Source of the DNA: Clostridiales bacterium GWE2_32_10
GTDB lineage: Bacteria > Bacillota > Clostridia > Lachnospirales > UBA12420
Direction: 5' to 3'
Assembly (NCBI GenBank): GCA_001797255.1
Contig: MGOW01000048.1
Span: 6,577 to 54,485 of the forward strand
Length of the DNA: 47,909 bases
Both the position numbers and the translations under genes were made by a program. Below the pieces are notes generated by a model, which worked only from the letters and a program-made list of their open reading frames with translations, did no database searches and was not told the DNA's origin. This document shows positions 16,767-25,203 of this stretch, one piece after another (position 1 is the first letter of the stretch; each line of letters starts with the position of its first letter).

Positions 16767-18197
16767 ATGAGTAAAGATTATAAAATAAAATCACTACAGG
16801 AAGTTCAAAGGGAAAACGTAAGAAAAAATAATCAAAAGAAATCGGAAATAAAAGTTGTAGGGTATATACTATTAACGGTTGTAGTATTATTAGTTAGCAG
16901 TATATTTTTTATAAGCTTAGGAAAAAAGCAATGTTTATTGAAGGTAGGAAAAAATGAAATAGGTTATGTAGAGAATAACAATGTAGCCATGGATATAATA
17001 GCAAAAACAAAAAAGCAAATAGAGCAAGAATCAGGAACGGAAATAAAAATAATAGAGCAGCCTTCGATAGATTTAGTTAAGACAGGTAAAAAAGCAGATA
17101 AGGAAGAAAAACTTATTAAAGGACTAAAGGATAAAATGAAATATAATATAAAAGCATATACATTAATAATAGACGGTAAAGCTTTGGGGTGTTTATCTAA
17201 GAGTGATGAGATAAATCAAGTGTTAAATGAAATAAAAAACAAATATGATAGCAAAAAGTCAGTTGTTGATTTCGTAGGAAATAGTAGCAATCTAAAACTA
17301 TGGTTTAAAGAAAACGTAGAAATAGAAAATAACTATGTAAATAAAGATAAGATTGCAAAAGTAAAAGATATGGTAGCTATTTTATCAGAAGTGGGTGCGA
17401 ATACTGAAGTTTATGTAGTAAAGGAAGGCGACATAATGTCAAAAATACTTGAAAAATATGATAGCATAACTTTAAATGACATAAAAAAGATGAATGAAGG
17501 ATTTAATCCAGATAAGCTTAGTATAGGGCAAAAGATTAATATAAGCTCGGCTAAACTGCTGCTTTCTGTAATAACACGTGAAGAAAAAACATACGAAGAG
17601 GTTATACCAAAAGCAGAAGAAATTAAGAAAAATGAAGAGAAGCCAACAACATATAGAGAAGTAATAAAAGAAGGCAAACAAGGAAAGAAAAAAATTAAAT
17701 TAAATATAATAAAAGTTAATGGTGTAGAAGAAGGAAAAGAAGTTATATCAGAGGATATATTAGTAGAGCCTGTTACAGAAGTAATAGAAATAGGTACAAA
17801 AAAACTAGCAGAAAGAAGTTATCCAGGTATTTTTGCAATGCCTACGATAGGAGAAATAACATCTAGATTTGGTGAACTTCGGGATGGACATACTCACCAG
17901 GGGATAGATATAGCAAATGATGAAGGAACATCTATATATTCAGTAGGAACTGGAAAAGTGTTAACAGTAGGATATGATGCAGGTGGATATGGAAACTATG
18001 TAAAAATAACTCATTCGAATGGATATGAGACTTTATACGGACATTTGAGTAAAATAATGGTGAGTGAAGGCGATAGTGTTACAAAAAAAGATAAAATAGG
18101 TCTTATGGGTAACACAGGTAGAAGCACAGGATCACATTTGCATCTTGAAGTTATAAAAAACGAAAAGAAACTAAATCCACTTAATTATGTAAGATAA
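16767..18197 (+). CDS. Membrane-anchored LysM-G5-M23 cell-wall peptidase
   Basis: A 476-residue protein with a short cytoplasmic start, one membrane segment (about 30-51) and an extracellular remainder. Domains in order are an unrecognised region, a LysM-like module (about 216-260), a G5-like domain (about 268-345, 'PTTYREVIKEGKQGKK') and an M23 endopeptidase (about 370-470) with 'HQGIDIAND', 'LYGHLSK' and 'GSHLHLEVI', so its zinc-site residues are intact. AAGGAG at 16754-16759 sets the ATG at 16767. The gene is directly upstream of walR but has its own terminator; a wall peptidase beside this regulator fits WalRK's role in hydrolase control. Confidence 0.9.
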   Translation: MSKDYKIKSLQEVQRENVRKNNQKKSEIKVVGYILLTVVVLLVSSIFFISLGKKQCLLKVGKNEIGYVENNNVAMDIIAKTKKQIEQESGTEIKIIEQPSIDLVKTGKKADKEEKLIKGLKDKMKYNIKAYTLIIDGKALGCLSKSDEINQVLNEIKNKYDSKKSVVDFVGNSSNLKLWFKENVEIENNYVNKDKIAKVKDMVAILSEVGANTEVYVVKEGDIMSKILEKYDSITLNDIKKMNEGFNPDKLSIGQKINISSAKLLLSVITREEKTYEEVIPKAEEIKKNEEKPTTYREVIKEGKQGKKKIKLNIIKVNGVEEGKEVISEDILVEPVTEVIEIGTKKLAERSYPGIFAMPTIGEITSRFGELRDGHTHQGIDIANDEGTSIYSVGTGKVLTVGYDAGGYGNYVKITHSNGYETLYGHLSKIMVSEGDSVTKKDKIGLMGNTGRSTGSHLHLEVIKNEKKLNPLNYVR

Positions 18198-18209
18198 ACG
18201 TTTGTTTCT

Positions 18210-18246
18210 AAAAATACTTTCATGTAGAATCCATGAGAGTATTTTT
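18210..18246 (+). terminator. Terminator between the M23 peptidase gene and walR
   Basis: A 15-base stem with one mismatch (18210-18224 with 18232-18246), seven-base loop and a T5 at the 3' arm. Confidence 0.8.
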
Positions 18247-18270
18247 AAATTATAAGTTTTGTAAATATAC

Positions 18271-18299
18271 TTGACTAAATTGAGTATTAGTATTATACT
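18271..18299 (+). promoter_or_regulatory. Sigma-A promoter of the walRK operon
   Basis: TTGACT (18271-18276), exactly 17 bases, then TATACT (18294-18299). A single WalR-like half-site TGTAAA lies just upstream (18260-18265), but the second half does not match. Confidence 0.82.
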
Positions 18300-18356
18300 A
18301 AAATTAATAAATTTATAGATATAGGTTTAAACTATAATGGTAGGAGGAATGGATTT

Positions 18357-19058
18357 ATGGAACAGAAGGTATTGGTTGTTGATGATGAAAAGGCAATAGT
18401 GGATATTTTGGTTTTTAATTTACAAAAGGAAGGATATAATGTAATAACGGCAAGTGATGGTGAAGAAGGGTTAAATAAAGCCTTAAATGAGAATCCAGAT
18501 CTAATAATATTAGACGTTATGATGCCTAAACTAGATGGAATAGGTGTTTGTAAACAAATAAGGCAAAAGAATATAACTACACCTATAATAATGGTGACTG
18601 CTAAAGCTGACGAGGTAGACAAGATACTTGGGCTTGAGCTGGGTGCAGATGATTATGTAACAAAGCCATTTAGTGTGAGAGAGCTTATGGCTAGAGTAAA
18701 AGCAAATATGAGAAGAATTCTTACAGAAAAGGAATTAGAAAAAACACCTAAAAATATTATAAAGTCAGGGAAACTTGAAATTGATTTGGATAGGTATGAA
18801 GTTAAAAAGGGCAATGATATAATAGAACTTACAGTTAGAGAGTTTGAACTACTAAAATTCCTAATGATCCAGAAAAACCAAGTATTTTCAAGGGAATCTT
18901 TACTTGAAAAGGTTTGGGGATATGAATATTATGGCGATGTTAGAACGGTCGATGTTACAGTTAGAAGGCTAAGAGAAAAGGTTGAGGATAATTCAAACAA
19001 TCCTGCATATGTAATGACAAAGAGAGGTATAGGATATTATTTTAAGGGTGAAAATTAA
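18357..19058 (+). CDS. walR: Response regulator WalR (YycF), OmpR family
   Basis: A 233-residue OmpR-type regulator. Its receiver domain (1-120) has the acidic pocket D9-D10, phospho-acceptor D53 ('ILDVMMPKLDG'), T/K at 'MVTAKADE' and 'VTKPF'. The winged-helix DNA-binding domain (about 135-232) has 'LTVREFELLKFLM' and 'VDVTVRRLREKVED'. The downstream kinase with yycH and yycI identifies it as WalR, the essential regulator of cell-wall hydrolases in Firmicutes. AGGAGG at 18342-18347 precedes the ATG. Its stop codon overlaps the walK start (TAATG). Confidence 0.94.
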   Translation: MEQKVLVVDDEKAIVDILVFNLQKEGYNVITASDGEEGLNKALNENPDLIILDVMMPKLDGIGVCKQIRQKNITTPIIMVTAKADEVDKILGLELGADDYVTKPFSVRELMARVKANMRRILTEKELEKTPKNIIKSGKLEIDLDRYEVKKGNDIIELTVREFELLKFLMIQKNQVFSRESLLEKVWGYEYYGDVRTVDVTVRRLREKVEDNSNNPAYVMTKRGIGYYFKGEN

Positions 19059-20836
19059 TGAAAAGTGTACAACTAAAGCTAGTAGTAATTCATATAATAG
19101 TTGTTTTAATAGTAATGATAAGTAGCGGAATATTTATATTATGGAAAATGGAAATATATGAGTATACAAAAGTAAAGGATGACTTAAAAGATGCAACTAG
19201 TGGTATGATGACCATAATCCAAAAATATAATGATGAGGATATAGTACAAGCATTGCAAAATCATTTACAGGAAAGCACGAAATTTTATAAAAGTAGAGAT
19301 ATGCAGGTATTTATCTTGGATAAAACGGGTAAGTATCTATCTACGCAAGTGCAGACACCAAGCATAGAAGGGAGAAACAACTCATCGGCAGTTGTAGCTG
19401 CTATAAGTGGGGAAGAGGAATTTGAAATATATAAAGAAACAGGTAGAGAGGGAACTCTACAGGAAGTAGTAGCTTTTGCAAAGCCTATAAAAGAAGGGAA
19501 AAATGTAGAGGTAATAATATATATAAGAATGACAACAGATGCAGTGAAGAAGGCTCTAAATGAAGAGAGAATGATAATAATTATTGCTATTTGTATTGCT
19601 CTTATAATAACAAGTTTTATAGGATATGTGTTCGCGACTACTGTTACAGAACCAATAAAAGCTTTAACAAAAAGAGCAAAGCAAATGGCTAGGGGAGATC
19701 TACATCAAAGAATAGAAGTTAAGTCAAATGATGAATTAGGTCAGTTAACAAAAAGCTTTAATTATATGGCATTTGAGTTAAATAAGACCCTAGCTGATAT
19801 TAATAGTGAAAAGAATAAACTAGAGTCTGTGTTTGCACATATGAAGGATGGATTGATTGTATTTAATGATACAGGACAAATTATACATGCTAATCTAGCA
19901 GCATATCATATACTAGAATACAACTATCTAGGGGATGACTTTTATTATTTATTTGAAAAGCTAAAAATAGATATAAATTTTCATGAAATATTTAATATTG
20001 GAAGAAATGAAATAAAGAGAAATGAAGTAAATATAAATGGAAAATATATAAACATAATATTTACAAATTATCTAAATGAGAATCAAAAACCGGAAGGTGT
20101 AATATTAATACTGCAGGATATTACTGAACAGAAGAAGCTAGATGATATGCGAAAAGAATTCGTTGCAAATGTTTCCCATGAGCTTAGGACACCACTAACG
20201 ACTGTAAAAAGCTATGTAGAAACCTTAATAGATACTGGATTTGAAGAAAAACAGATGGTGGTAAACTTTTTGGAAACTATAAATAGTGAAACAGATAGAA
20301 TGACTTTATTAGTTCAAGATTTACTTGAACTCTCAAGATTTGATAATCAACAAATAAAATTTAAGATAGAAAAATCTAATATCGTAGAAATAGTAAAAAG
20401 GGTAACGGAACAATATAAAATGCATGCAAAAAATAAAAAACAAAAGTTGACGATGAAGGAGTTTAATAAAGAAATTATATTAGATATTGATCCATTAAGG
20501 ATAATACAGGTTTTAAACAACATATTAAGTAATGCAATAAAGTATAGTACAGAAAATGATTATATTTATATTTATATAGAGGAAGATGAGGAAAATGTTA
20601 AGGTTGTAGTGAAAGATACGGGTATGGGTATTCCAAAGGAAGATTTGCCAAGACTATTTGAAAGGTTTTACCGAGTAGATAAAGCAAGGTCGAGGGCGAT
20701 GGGGGGGACTGGACTTGGACTTGCTATTGCAAAACAAATTATGGAATATCACAAAGGGGATATCCTAATAGAAAGTACCTATGGGAAAGGAACAAAGGTA
20801 ACTCTTAATTTTGTTAAAAATGTAAATCAAACGTAA
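19058..20836 (+). CDS. walK: Sensor histidine kinase WalK (YycG)
   Basis: A 592-residue membrane kinase. The first membrane segment (about 7-28) and the second (about 173-194) flank an extracellular sensor loop. HAMP (about 195-247), a PAS-like region (about 255-350) and a HisKA domain with H374 in 'FVANVSHELRTPLTTVKSYVE' follow. The ATP-binding domain has 'NILSNAIKYS', 'DTGMGIP', 'LFERFYRVD' and 'GGTGLGLAIAKQI'. Architecture and length match WalK. It phosphorylates WalR in response to wall status and is held in check by YycH/YycI, encoded just downstream. Confidence 0.94.
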   Translation: MKSVQLKLVVIHIIVVLIVMISSGIFILWKMEIYEYTKVKDDLKDATSGMMTIIQKYNDEDIVQALQNHLQESTKFYKSRDMQVFILDKTGKYLSTQVQTPSIEGRNNSSAVVAAISGEEEFEIYKETGREGTLQEVVAFAKPIKEGKNVEVIIYIRMTTDAVKKALNEERMIIIIAICIALIITSFIGYVFATTVTEPIKALTKRAKQMARGDLHQRIEVKSNDELGQLTKSFNYMAFELNKTLADINSEKNKLESVFAHMKDGLIVFNDTGQIIHANLAAYHILEYNYLGDDFYYLFEKLKIDINFHEIFNIGRNEIKRNEVNINGKYINIIFTNYLNENQKPEGVILILQDITEQKKLDDMRKEFVANVSHELRTPLTTVKSYVETLIDTGFEEKQMVVNFLETINSETDRMTLLVQDLLELSRFDNQQIKFKIEKSNIVEIVKRVTEQYKMHAKNKKQKLTMKEFNKEIILDIDPLRIIQVLNNILSNAIKYSTENDYIYIYIEEDEENVKVVVKDTGMGIPKEDLPRLFERFYRVDKARSRAMGGTGLGLAIAKQIMEYHKGDILIESTYGKGTKVTLNFVKNVNQT

Positions 20837-20841
20837 GTACT

Positions 20842-20870
20842 TTGTAATCGAGGTGTAACAATCTTATGAT
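20842..20870 (+). promoter_or_regulatory. Promoter with a perfect WalR box upstream of the small exported protein
   Basis: TGTAAT (20843-20848)-CGAGG-TGTAAC (20854-20859) matches the published WalR consensus TGTWAH-N5-TGTWAH with no mismatch. It overlaps a candidate promoter TTGTAA (20842-20847)-17-TATGAT (20865-20870). Overlap with the -35 region would allow repression or close-contact activation. Confidence 0.65.
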
Positions 20871-20908
20871 ATTATAACATTAATAAAATTGAAACTGGAG
20901 GTGTTATA

Positions 20909-21430
20909 ATGAAAAAGTTGTTAGTATTTTTGGTTATGATTTCTATTTGCCTTTTTGGAGGGAATGTTAGTAAGGCTGAAACTTTAGAACAGCTTGACGC
21001 GCAAAAGCAAACTGCAAATTTAGTGCAAACATTGAATGTGATTAAGGATAATAATGTACTAAATCCTAATATAGTTACTATATCTAGCGGACTAGAAAGT
21101 AAATATGAGCCAACATTTGATACATATAGAATTATTTCAGGGGAAGCAAAGCAAGGAACGAACGTTAGTGTATGGAAATATAAAAGAGTAGATAATAAAA
21201 TTATATTGAATGAAATTACCCTACATACAATAGGTGCATCAGAAATATTCTCGGACATTATTGAACTTGACTTAGGTAAAAATTATATTCTTATACAAGG
21301 TAAAGATGGTATAATGATGACTGCAGCAGAATATTGTCTGAATAGGAAAGATGCAAGTATAAAACAAAAATTAAAAGCAATGCCATTATTGTTTAATATG
21401 AATAAGATAGAATTGGGGTTTTTAAGATAA
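20909..21430 (+). CDS. Small exported protein of unknown function in the wal locus
   Basis: A 173-residue protein with a signal peptide (about 1-23, 'LLVFLVMISICLFGGNVSKAE') and an extracellular beta-rich remainder; no family is recognised. A strong GGAGGTG ribosome site and a WalR box lie upstream. It sits between walK and yycH, where these operons normally have no gene. It may be a wall-associated WalR target or a feedback partner of WalK/YycHI; this is inference from position only. Confidence 0.75.
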   Translation: MKKLLVFLVMISICLFGGNVSKAETLEQLDAQKQTANLVQTLNVIKDNNVLNPNIVTISSGLESKYEPTFDTYRIISGEAKQGTNVSVWKYKRVDNKIILNEITLHTIGASEIFSDIIELDLGKNYILIQGKDGIMMTAAEYCLNRKDASIKQKLKAMPLLFNMNKIELGFLR

Positions 21431-21459
21431 TATTTTAAAAAAGAAATGGTTGTGATGAT

Positions 21460-22929
21460 ATGCTTAATAGAACTAAGACTTATATATTATTTATACTTAT
21501 AATAATAGCTATTTGTCAAATGTTTGAGTTATGGTTTGATGATTATTCAAACCGTAACTTTTTTTACAGTGTAATAACGAGCATTTTTAAAAAGAGCAGT
21601 ATTGAACTTGAATATAAATATAAATTAGAACCTAATCAAGTTGTTATAAGCTTTGGAAAAACATATACGGTTTTGCAGGATTCGGAAGAGGCTAAGAAAA
21701 AAATAGATAGTGAAGTTAAAAAAATATTTAATGTTATTGTTTCTAAAGATATTTATGTTACTGAGGAAAATGTTAATATGAAAGAATTTTTAGAAAATAT
21801 GGCGGTTTTGTATGAATATCCTGTAAGATTAGAAAACATAGTTAGTATAAATCCAGATTACGATGAGAGTAATAAGAATGTAAGAGAGATAGGTGAGTTT
21901 AATAAGATTATATTACAACCATCAAACTCAAGCGATGATAGTACAAATTGTTATTTTATTGATGATCAGACTGGGATTGCTAAAAAAGTAAAAATAGCAT
22001 ATAATTCTAAAGTTATATCTGATGAGGTAAATTTTATTCAATATAAAACAGCATTTAAAAAATATAGTACAACCGAATATGGTTCGATCAAAAAGTATTT
22101 TTTTAATATTAATTTTTTACCAGATTTAGGACAGTCTAATATAATATTCAAAAATGAAACGATAGAGAATTCAAATTCTGAACAATTTGATGCATATAAA
22201 AATGTAATCTTAAAAAATCCGTTTTTAGTGAATAATGTAGTTGATGAAAATAAGATGGAAGAATATGTAAATTGTTTTTTTGAAAATCCTTTCTCAAGGT
22301 GGAACTTTAAAAAACAGAATGGGGTCACAGTATATTCAGACGGAGAAAAATTAATAAAATTTATGGATTCAGGATTTATAGAATATACGAATTCGAAGAA
22401 AAATGAAAGAGATACATATCTAAGCTTTGCTACAGCATACCAAATAGCGAGAACATTTATGGAGAAGGATAATAAATATATGTATTCTAACCTATATTTA
22501 ATGAGTGCAAACAAGAATGGAAATAGTGAATGGAGTTTTGGATTTGAATTTAAATTAGATGACTATAGATATATTATTCAAAATGGTGAGCTAAATAATA
22601 TGGGAATAAAATATCCTGTAGAAATTATAGTTAAAAATGATCATGTCTATTCATATAAAAGGTTAATTAAAGAGTTTGAGGTAGTGTCTAATGATGAAAT
22701 AAAGAAAATTAAGACATATAATGAAGTATTTGATAGTAAAGAATTTGGTATAATAATAAATAATAAACAGCAAAATAGAAAAACATTGATAAAAAATATG
22801 TTTCTAGCGTATTACTCAGAAAATATCCGACAAAATCCGAAATTAATGTGGATAATAGAAACAGCAGATAAGGTGTATGCAATAGATGCGGCAGATGACA
22901 AAGTACAGAGCACAGAGAACAAGGAATAA
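21460..22929 (+). CDS. yycH: YycH (WalH), regulator of the WalK kinase
   Basis: A 489-residue protein with one N-terminal membrane segment (about 5-24) and a large extracellular part, the build and position of YycH. In Bacillus, YycH and YycI form a membrane complex with WalK that tunes its activity. Sequence conservation is low, so the call rests on topology, length (Bacillus YycH is about 455) and its place between walK and a clear yycI. The ribosome site is weak. The C-terminal codons run into an ACAAAGTACA repeat that recurs inverted downstream. Confidence 0.82.
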   Translation: MLNRTKTYILFILIIIAICQMFELWFDDYSNRNFFYSVITSIFKKSSIELEYKYKLEPNQVVISFGKTYTVLQDSEEAKKKIDSEVKKIFNVIVSKDIYVTEENVNMKEFLENMAVLYEYPVRLENIVSINPDYDESNKNVREIGEFNKIILQPSNSSDDSTNCYFIDDQTGIAKKVKIAYNSKVISDEVNFIQYKTAFKKYSTTEYGSIKKYFFNINFLPDLGQSNIIFKNETIENSNSEQFDAYKNVILKNPFLVNNVVDENKMEEYVNCFFENPFSRWNFKKQNGVTVYSDGEKLIKFMDSGFIEYTNSKKNERDTYLSFATAYQIARTFMEKDNKYMYSNLYLMSANKNGNSEWSFGFEFKLDDYRYIIQNGELNNMGIKYPVEIIVKNDHVYSYKRLIKEFEVVSNDEIKKIKTYNEVFDSKEFGIIINNKQQNRKTLIKNMFLAYYSENIRQNPKLMWIIETADKVYAIDAADDKVQSTENKE

Positions 22930-22955
22930 GTAGATATTATAATTTTGTACTTTGT
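22898..22955. repeat. Short inverted repeat across the yycH-yycI junction
   Basis: ACAAAGTACA (22898-22907) is the exact inverse of TGTACTTTGT (22946-22955); the motif is partly duplicated (TTTGTACTTTGTACTTTACTTTT). It may be a degraded mobile repeat or an mRNA processing structure. Confidence 0.4.
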
Positions 22956-22979
22956 ACTTTACTTTTCGGGGGTGAGTAT

Positions 22980-23861
22980 ATGGATTGGTCTAGGTTTAAG
23001 AATATAGCTATTTTGAGTTTTGTTGTGTTAAATTTAGTTTTGTGTGTACTTATTGCGGAGAAAAAAAATAAAAATTATGTTCTGCAAGATGTACAGAATA
23101 GACGTATGCAAACTATATTTACTAATGAGAACGCAGCATTATATACTAATATTTTGAAAGAGTTTTATCCTATGAGTATGTTAAGGTTGAGCCTAGCTAA
23201 TATAGACAATAGTGAAGTTTGTAAAACTTTTCTAGGTGATGTTGGTAATATAAAAAATTATATAGATAATGAAAAGGTTGTGTATGTAGAAGAGGGAGTA
23301 GGTAAGGTCGAGATATATAAAAATGGACTTATAAAATATACGAAAGCTATATTAAAAGTTAAAAAAAATAATAATGCTGAGTTAGATAAAGAACAATTAA
23401 AAAATGAAGCTGATAAATATATTTCTAAACTAAATTTTTTACTAGGAAATCATGTTTATACTCAATCAAACATGATAAATGATGGGTATGTTTTTGAATA
23501 TAACACTTCATACAAAGATAAAGTAGTATTTTCAAATTATGTAAAGATACATATTAAACAAAATGAAATAACGGAAGTCGATATATTGAACTTTAATATT
23601 AATGGGTACACAAATGAACAAAAAGAAATAGCCTCAGCTGATGAGGTACTCATAAACTTACTTTATAGCGTTAAGGAAAAGTATTATAAAACCTCAAAAG
23701 AGATGCACATAATGGACTTAGATTTAGGATATTTTATAGATACAACGACTATAGATGATTATCTTAATATAAAAGCAGAACCGTATTATAGAGTGCAAAT
23801 TAATGAAAATGATGTATATTTTATAAACGCATACACGAATGAGCTTTTAAGTGGTAAATAA
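22980..23861 (+). CDS. yycI: YycI (WalI), regulator of the WalK kinase
   Basis: A 293-residue protein beginning 'MDWSRFKNIAILSFVVLNLVLC', the typical YycI opening with its single membrane anchor, followed by an extracellular YycI domain ('FYPMSMLRLSLANID', late 'YRVQINENDVYFINAYTNELL'). It pairs with YycH to regulate WalK. The ribosome site GGGGGTGAG lies in a 13-mer (22966-22978) identical to the end of the palindromic element at 14728-14740. In Bacillus the next genes are walJ and htrA; they are absent here. Confidence 0.9.
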   Translation: MDWSRFKNIAILSFVVLNLVLCVLIAEKKNKNYVLQDVQNRRMQTIFTNENAALYTNILKEFYPMSMLRLSLANIDNSEVCKTFLGDVGNIKNYIDNEKVVYVEEGVGKVEIYKNGLIKYTKAILKVKKNNNAELDKEQLKNEADKYISKLNFLLGNHVYTQSNMINDGYVFEYNTSYKDKVVFSNYVKIHIKQNEITEVDILNFNINGYTNEQKEIASADEVLINLLYSVKEKYYKTSKEMHIMDLDLGYFIDTTTIDDYLNIKAEPYYRVQINENDVYFINAYTNELLSGK

Positions 23862-23900
23862 AGATTAAATAAGACTTATAATTTTAGAAGGAGAAAGCAC

Positions 23901-25178
23901 ATGAGAGAATTTTTTATAAAAGAACAATCAAGAATATTAACACTAATACATAGATTAATGTATATTATTAGCTTCTTCACATCTAGCTTTTTATTGATTT
24001 ATTTTTTAAAAATAACAAATTGGGATTTGAAGATAATATCAATGAATTATATAGCTAACTACGCATTTATAGTAGTCGGTTTTTATTTTACTTCAATGTT
24101 GATAAAAAGAAATAATATTTTAAAAATATTTAGATTAGGAATATTGACTCAAATAGTATATTTATCAGCAATAATGTATATGGCAGAAGGTATAAAGGAT
24201 TATATAATATTACTTGGGATTGTAAAAGGGTTTACAGATTCATTTTATTGGGTACCAAGGCATTACATGGTATATACAATGAATAAATCTAAAGCGGCCA
24301 AAAAATTTTTTAGTATAGATCAATCAATAGCCAAAATCCAAGATATAATAATACCAGTACTTATGGGAGGATTAATAGGATATACAACTAATGGGTATAC
24401 AGTATTACTTATGGTGATGATAGTGATATTGGTAGTAGCATTTATAGTATCTACTTGGTTGAACGTAGGTGAGGAAGAAATAGAACCTATCAGAATGTAT
24501 AAAATAAAAAGCTTTATGAAAAATAACAACATAGGTAAAGTTAAAAGAATGTATATATCGGAATTTTTTAATGGAGTTACCACAGGTGGAGTTCTTGTTC
24601 AGGTAGTTACAATGCTTATATATCTAGTATATAAATCAGAATTTGGGCTTGGAGTTTATAATTCTGTCCTAGCATTTGTGACAGCTATAATAATGTTTCT
24701 TATAGGACAGTATCTAAAAGATGAAAAATTTGAAGCGGTACTAAAAATATCAGGAGTTCTTACTATAGGTGTGTTAATATTACTTATATATAAAGTGGAT
24801 TACATAACTTTAGTTATATATAGCGTAGTAACTGGAATATCATTTGCAATAATTAATATAATAGGCAATGCTAATATGCTAAAATTACTTAGAAAAGATA
24901 GCATTAGAAAATATACACTAGAAAACGTAGTATTACGAGAAGCGGTGTTAAACGCTGGGCGAATAGTTGGATATGCAGTATTTTATAAGCTAGGAAGTTT
25001 AAATAACAATGTGAACTCACTAAAGTTCGTACTGTTATTTTTGTCTATCTGTTTGTCGATGAGATTGGTAGAGATGATTTTCGCACTCAAAGAAAGGGAC
25101 GAGCATACGTTGCATGCTATTAGGGTGTTTAGGGAGCATATGAAGGTGTTTAGATTTTATTTAAAGAGGCAGATATAA
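23901..25178 (+). CDS. MFS-type membrane transporter
   Basis: A 425-residue integral membrane protein with about 11-12 hydrophobic segments in two halves separated by a charged loop (about 195-215, 'EEEIEPIRMYKIKSF'). This is the layout of a major facilitator superfamily transporter. 'KGFTDSFYWVPRHYMVYTMNKSK' resembles the loop 2-3/4-5 region of MFS proteins. The substrate cannot be told. It has its own ribosome site (AGAAGGAG) 39 bases after yycI and ends 25 bases before jetA without a terminator, so it may link transcription of the wal genes and the Wadjet genes. Confidence 0.75.
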   Translation: MREFFIKEQSRILTLIHRLMYIISFFTSSFLLIYFLKITNWDLKIISMNYIANYAFIVVGFYFTSMLIKRNNILKIFRLGILTQIVYLSAIMYMAEGIKDYIILLGIVKGFTDSFYWVPRHYMVYTMNKSKAAKKFFSIDQSIAKIQDIIIPVLMGGLIGYTTNGYTVLLMVMIVILVVAFIVSTWLNVGEEEIEPIRMYKIKSFMKNNNIGKVKRMYISEFFNGVTTGGVLVQVVTMLIYLVYKSEFGLGVYNSVLAFVTAIIMFLIGQYLKDEKFEAVLKISGVLTIGVLILLIYKVDYITLVIYSVVTGISFAIINIIGNANMLKLLRKDSIRKYTLENVVLREAVLNAGRIVGYAVFYKLGSLNNNVNSLKFVLLFLSICLSMRLVEMIFALKERDEHTLHAIRVFREHMKVFRFYLKRQI

Positions 25179-25203
25179 ATTTTGAGAAAGGTTGAGGACA
25201 ACT

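Noticed and set aside
18260-18276. Second WalR box before walR
   Set aside because: Only the first half-site (TGTAAA) fits; the second is TTGACT, which is better explained as the -35 box.
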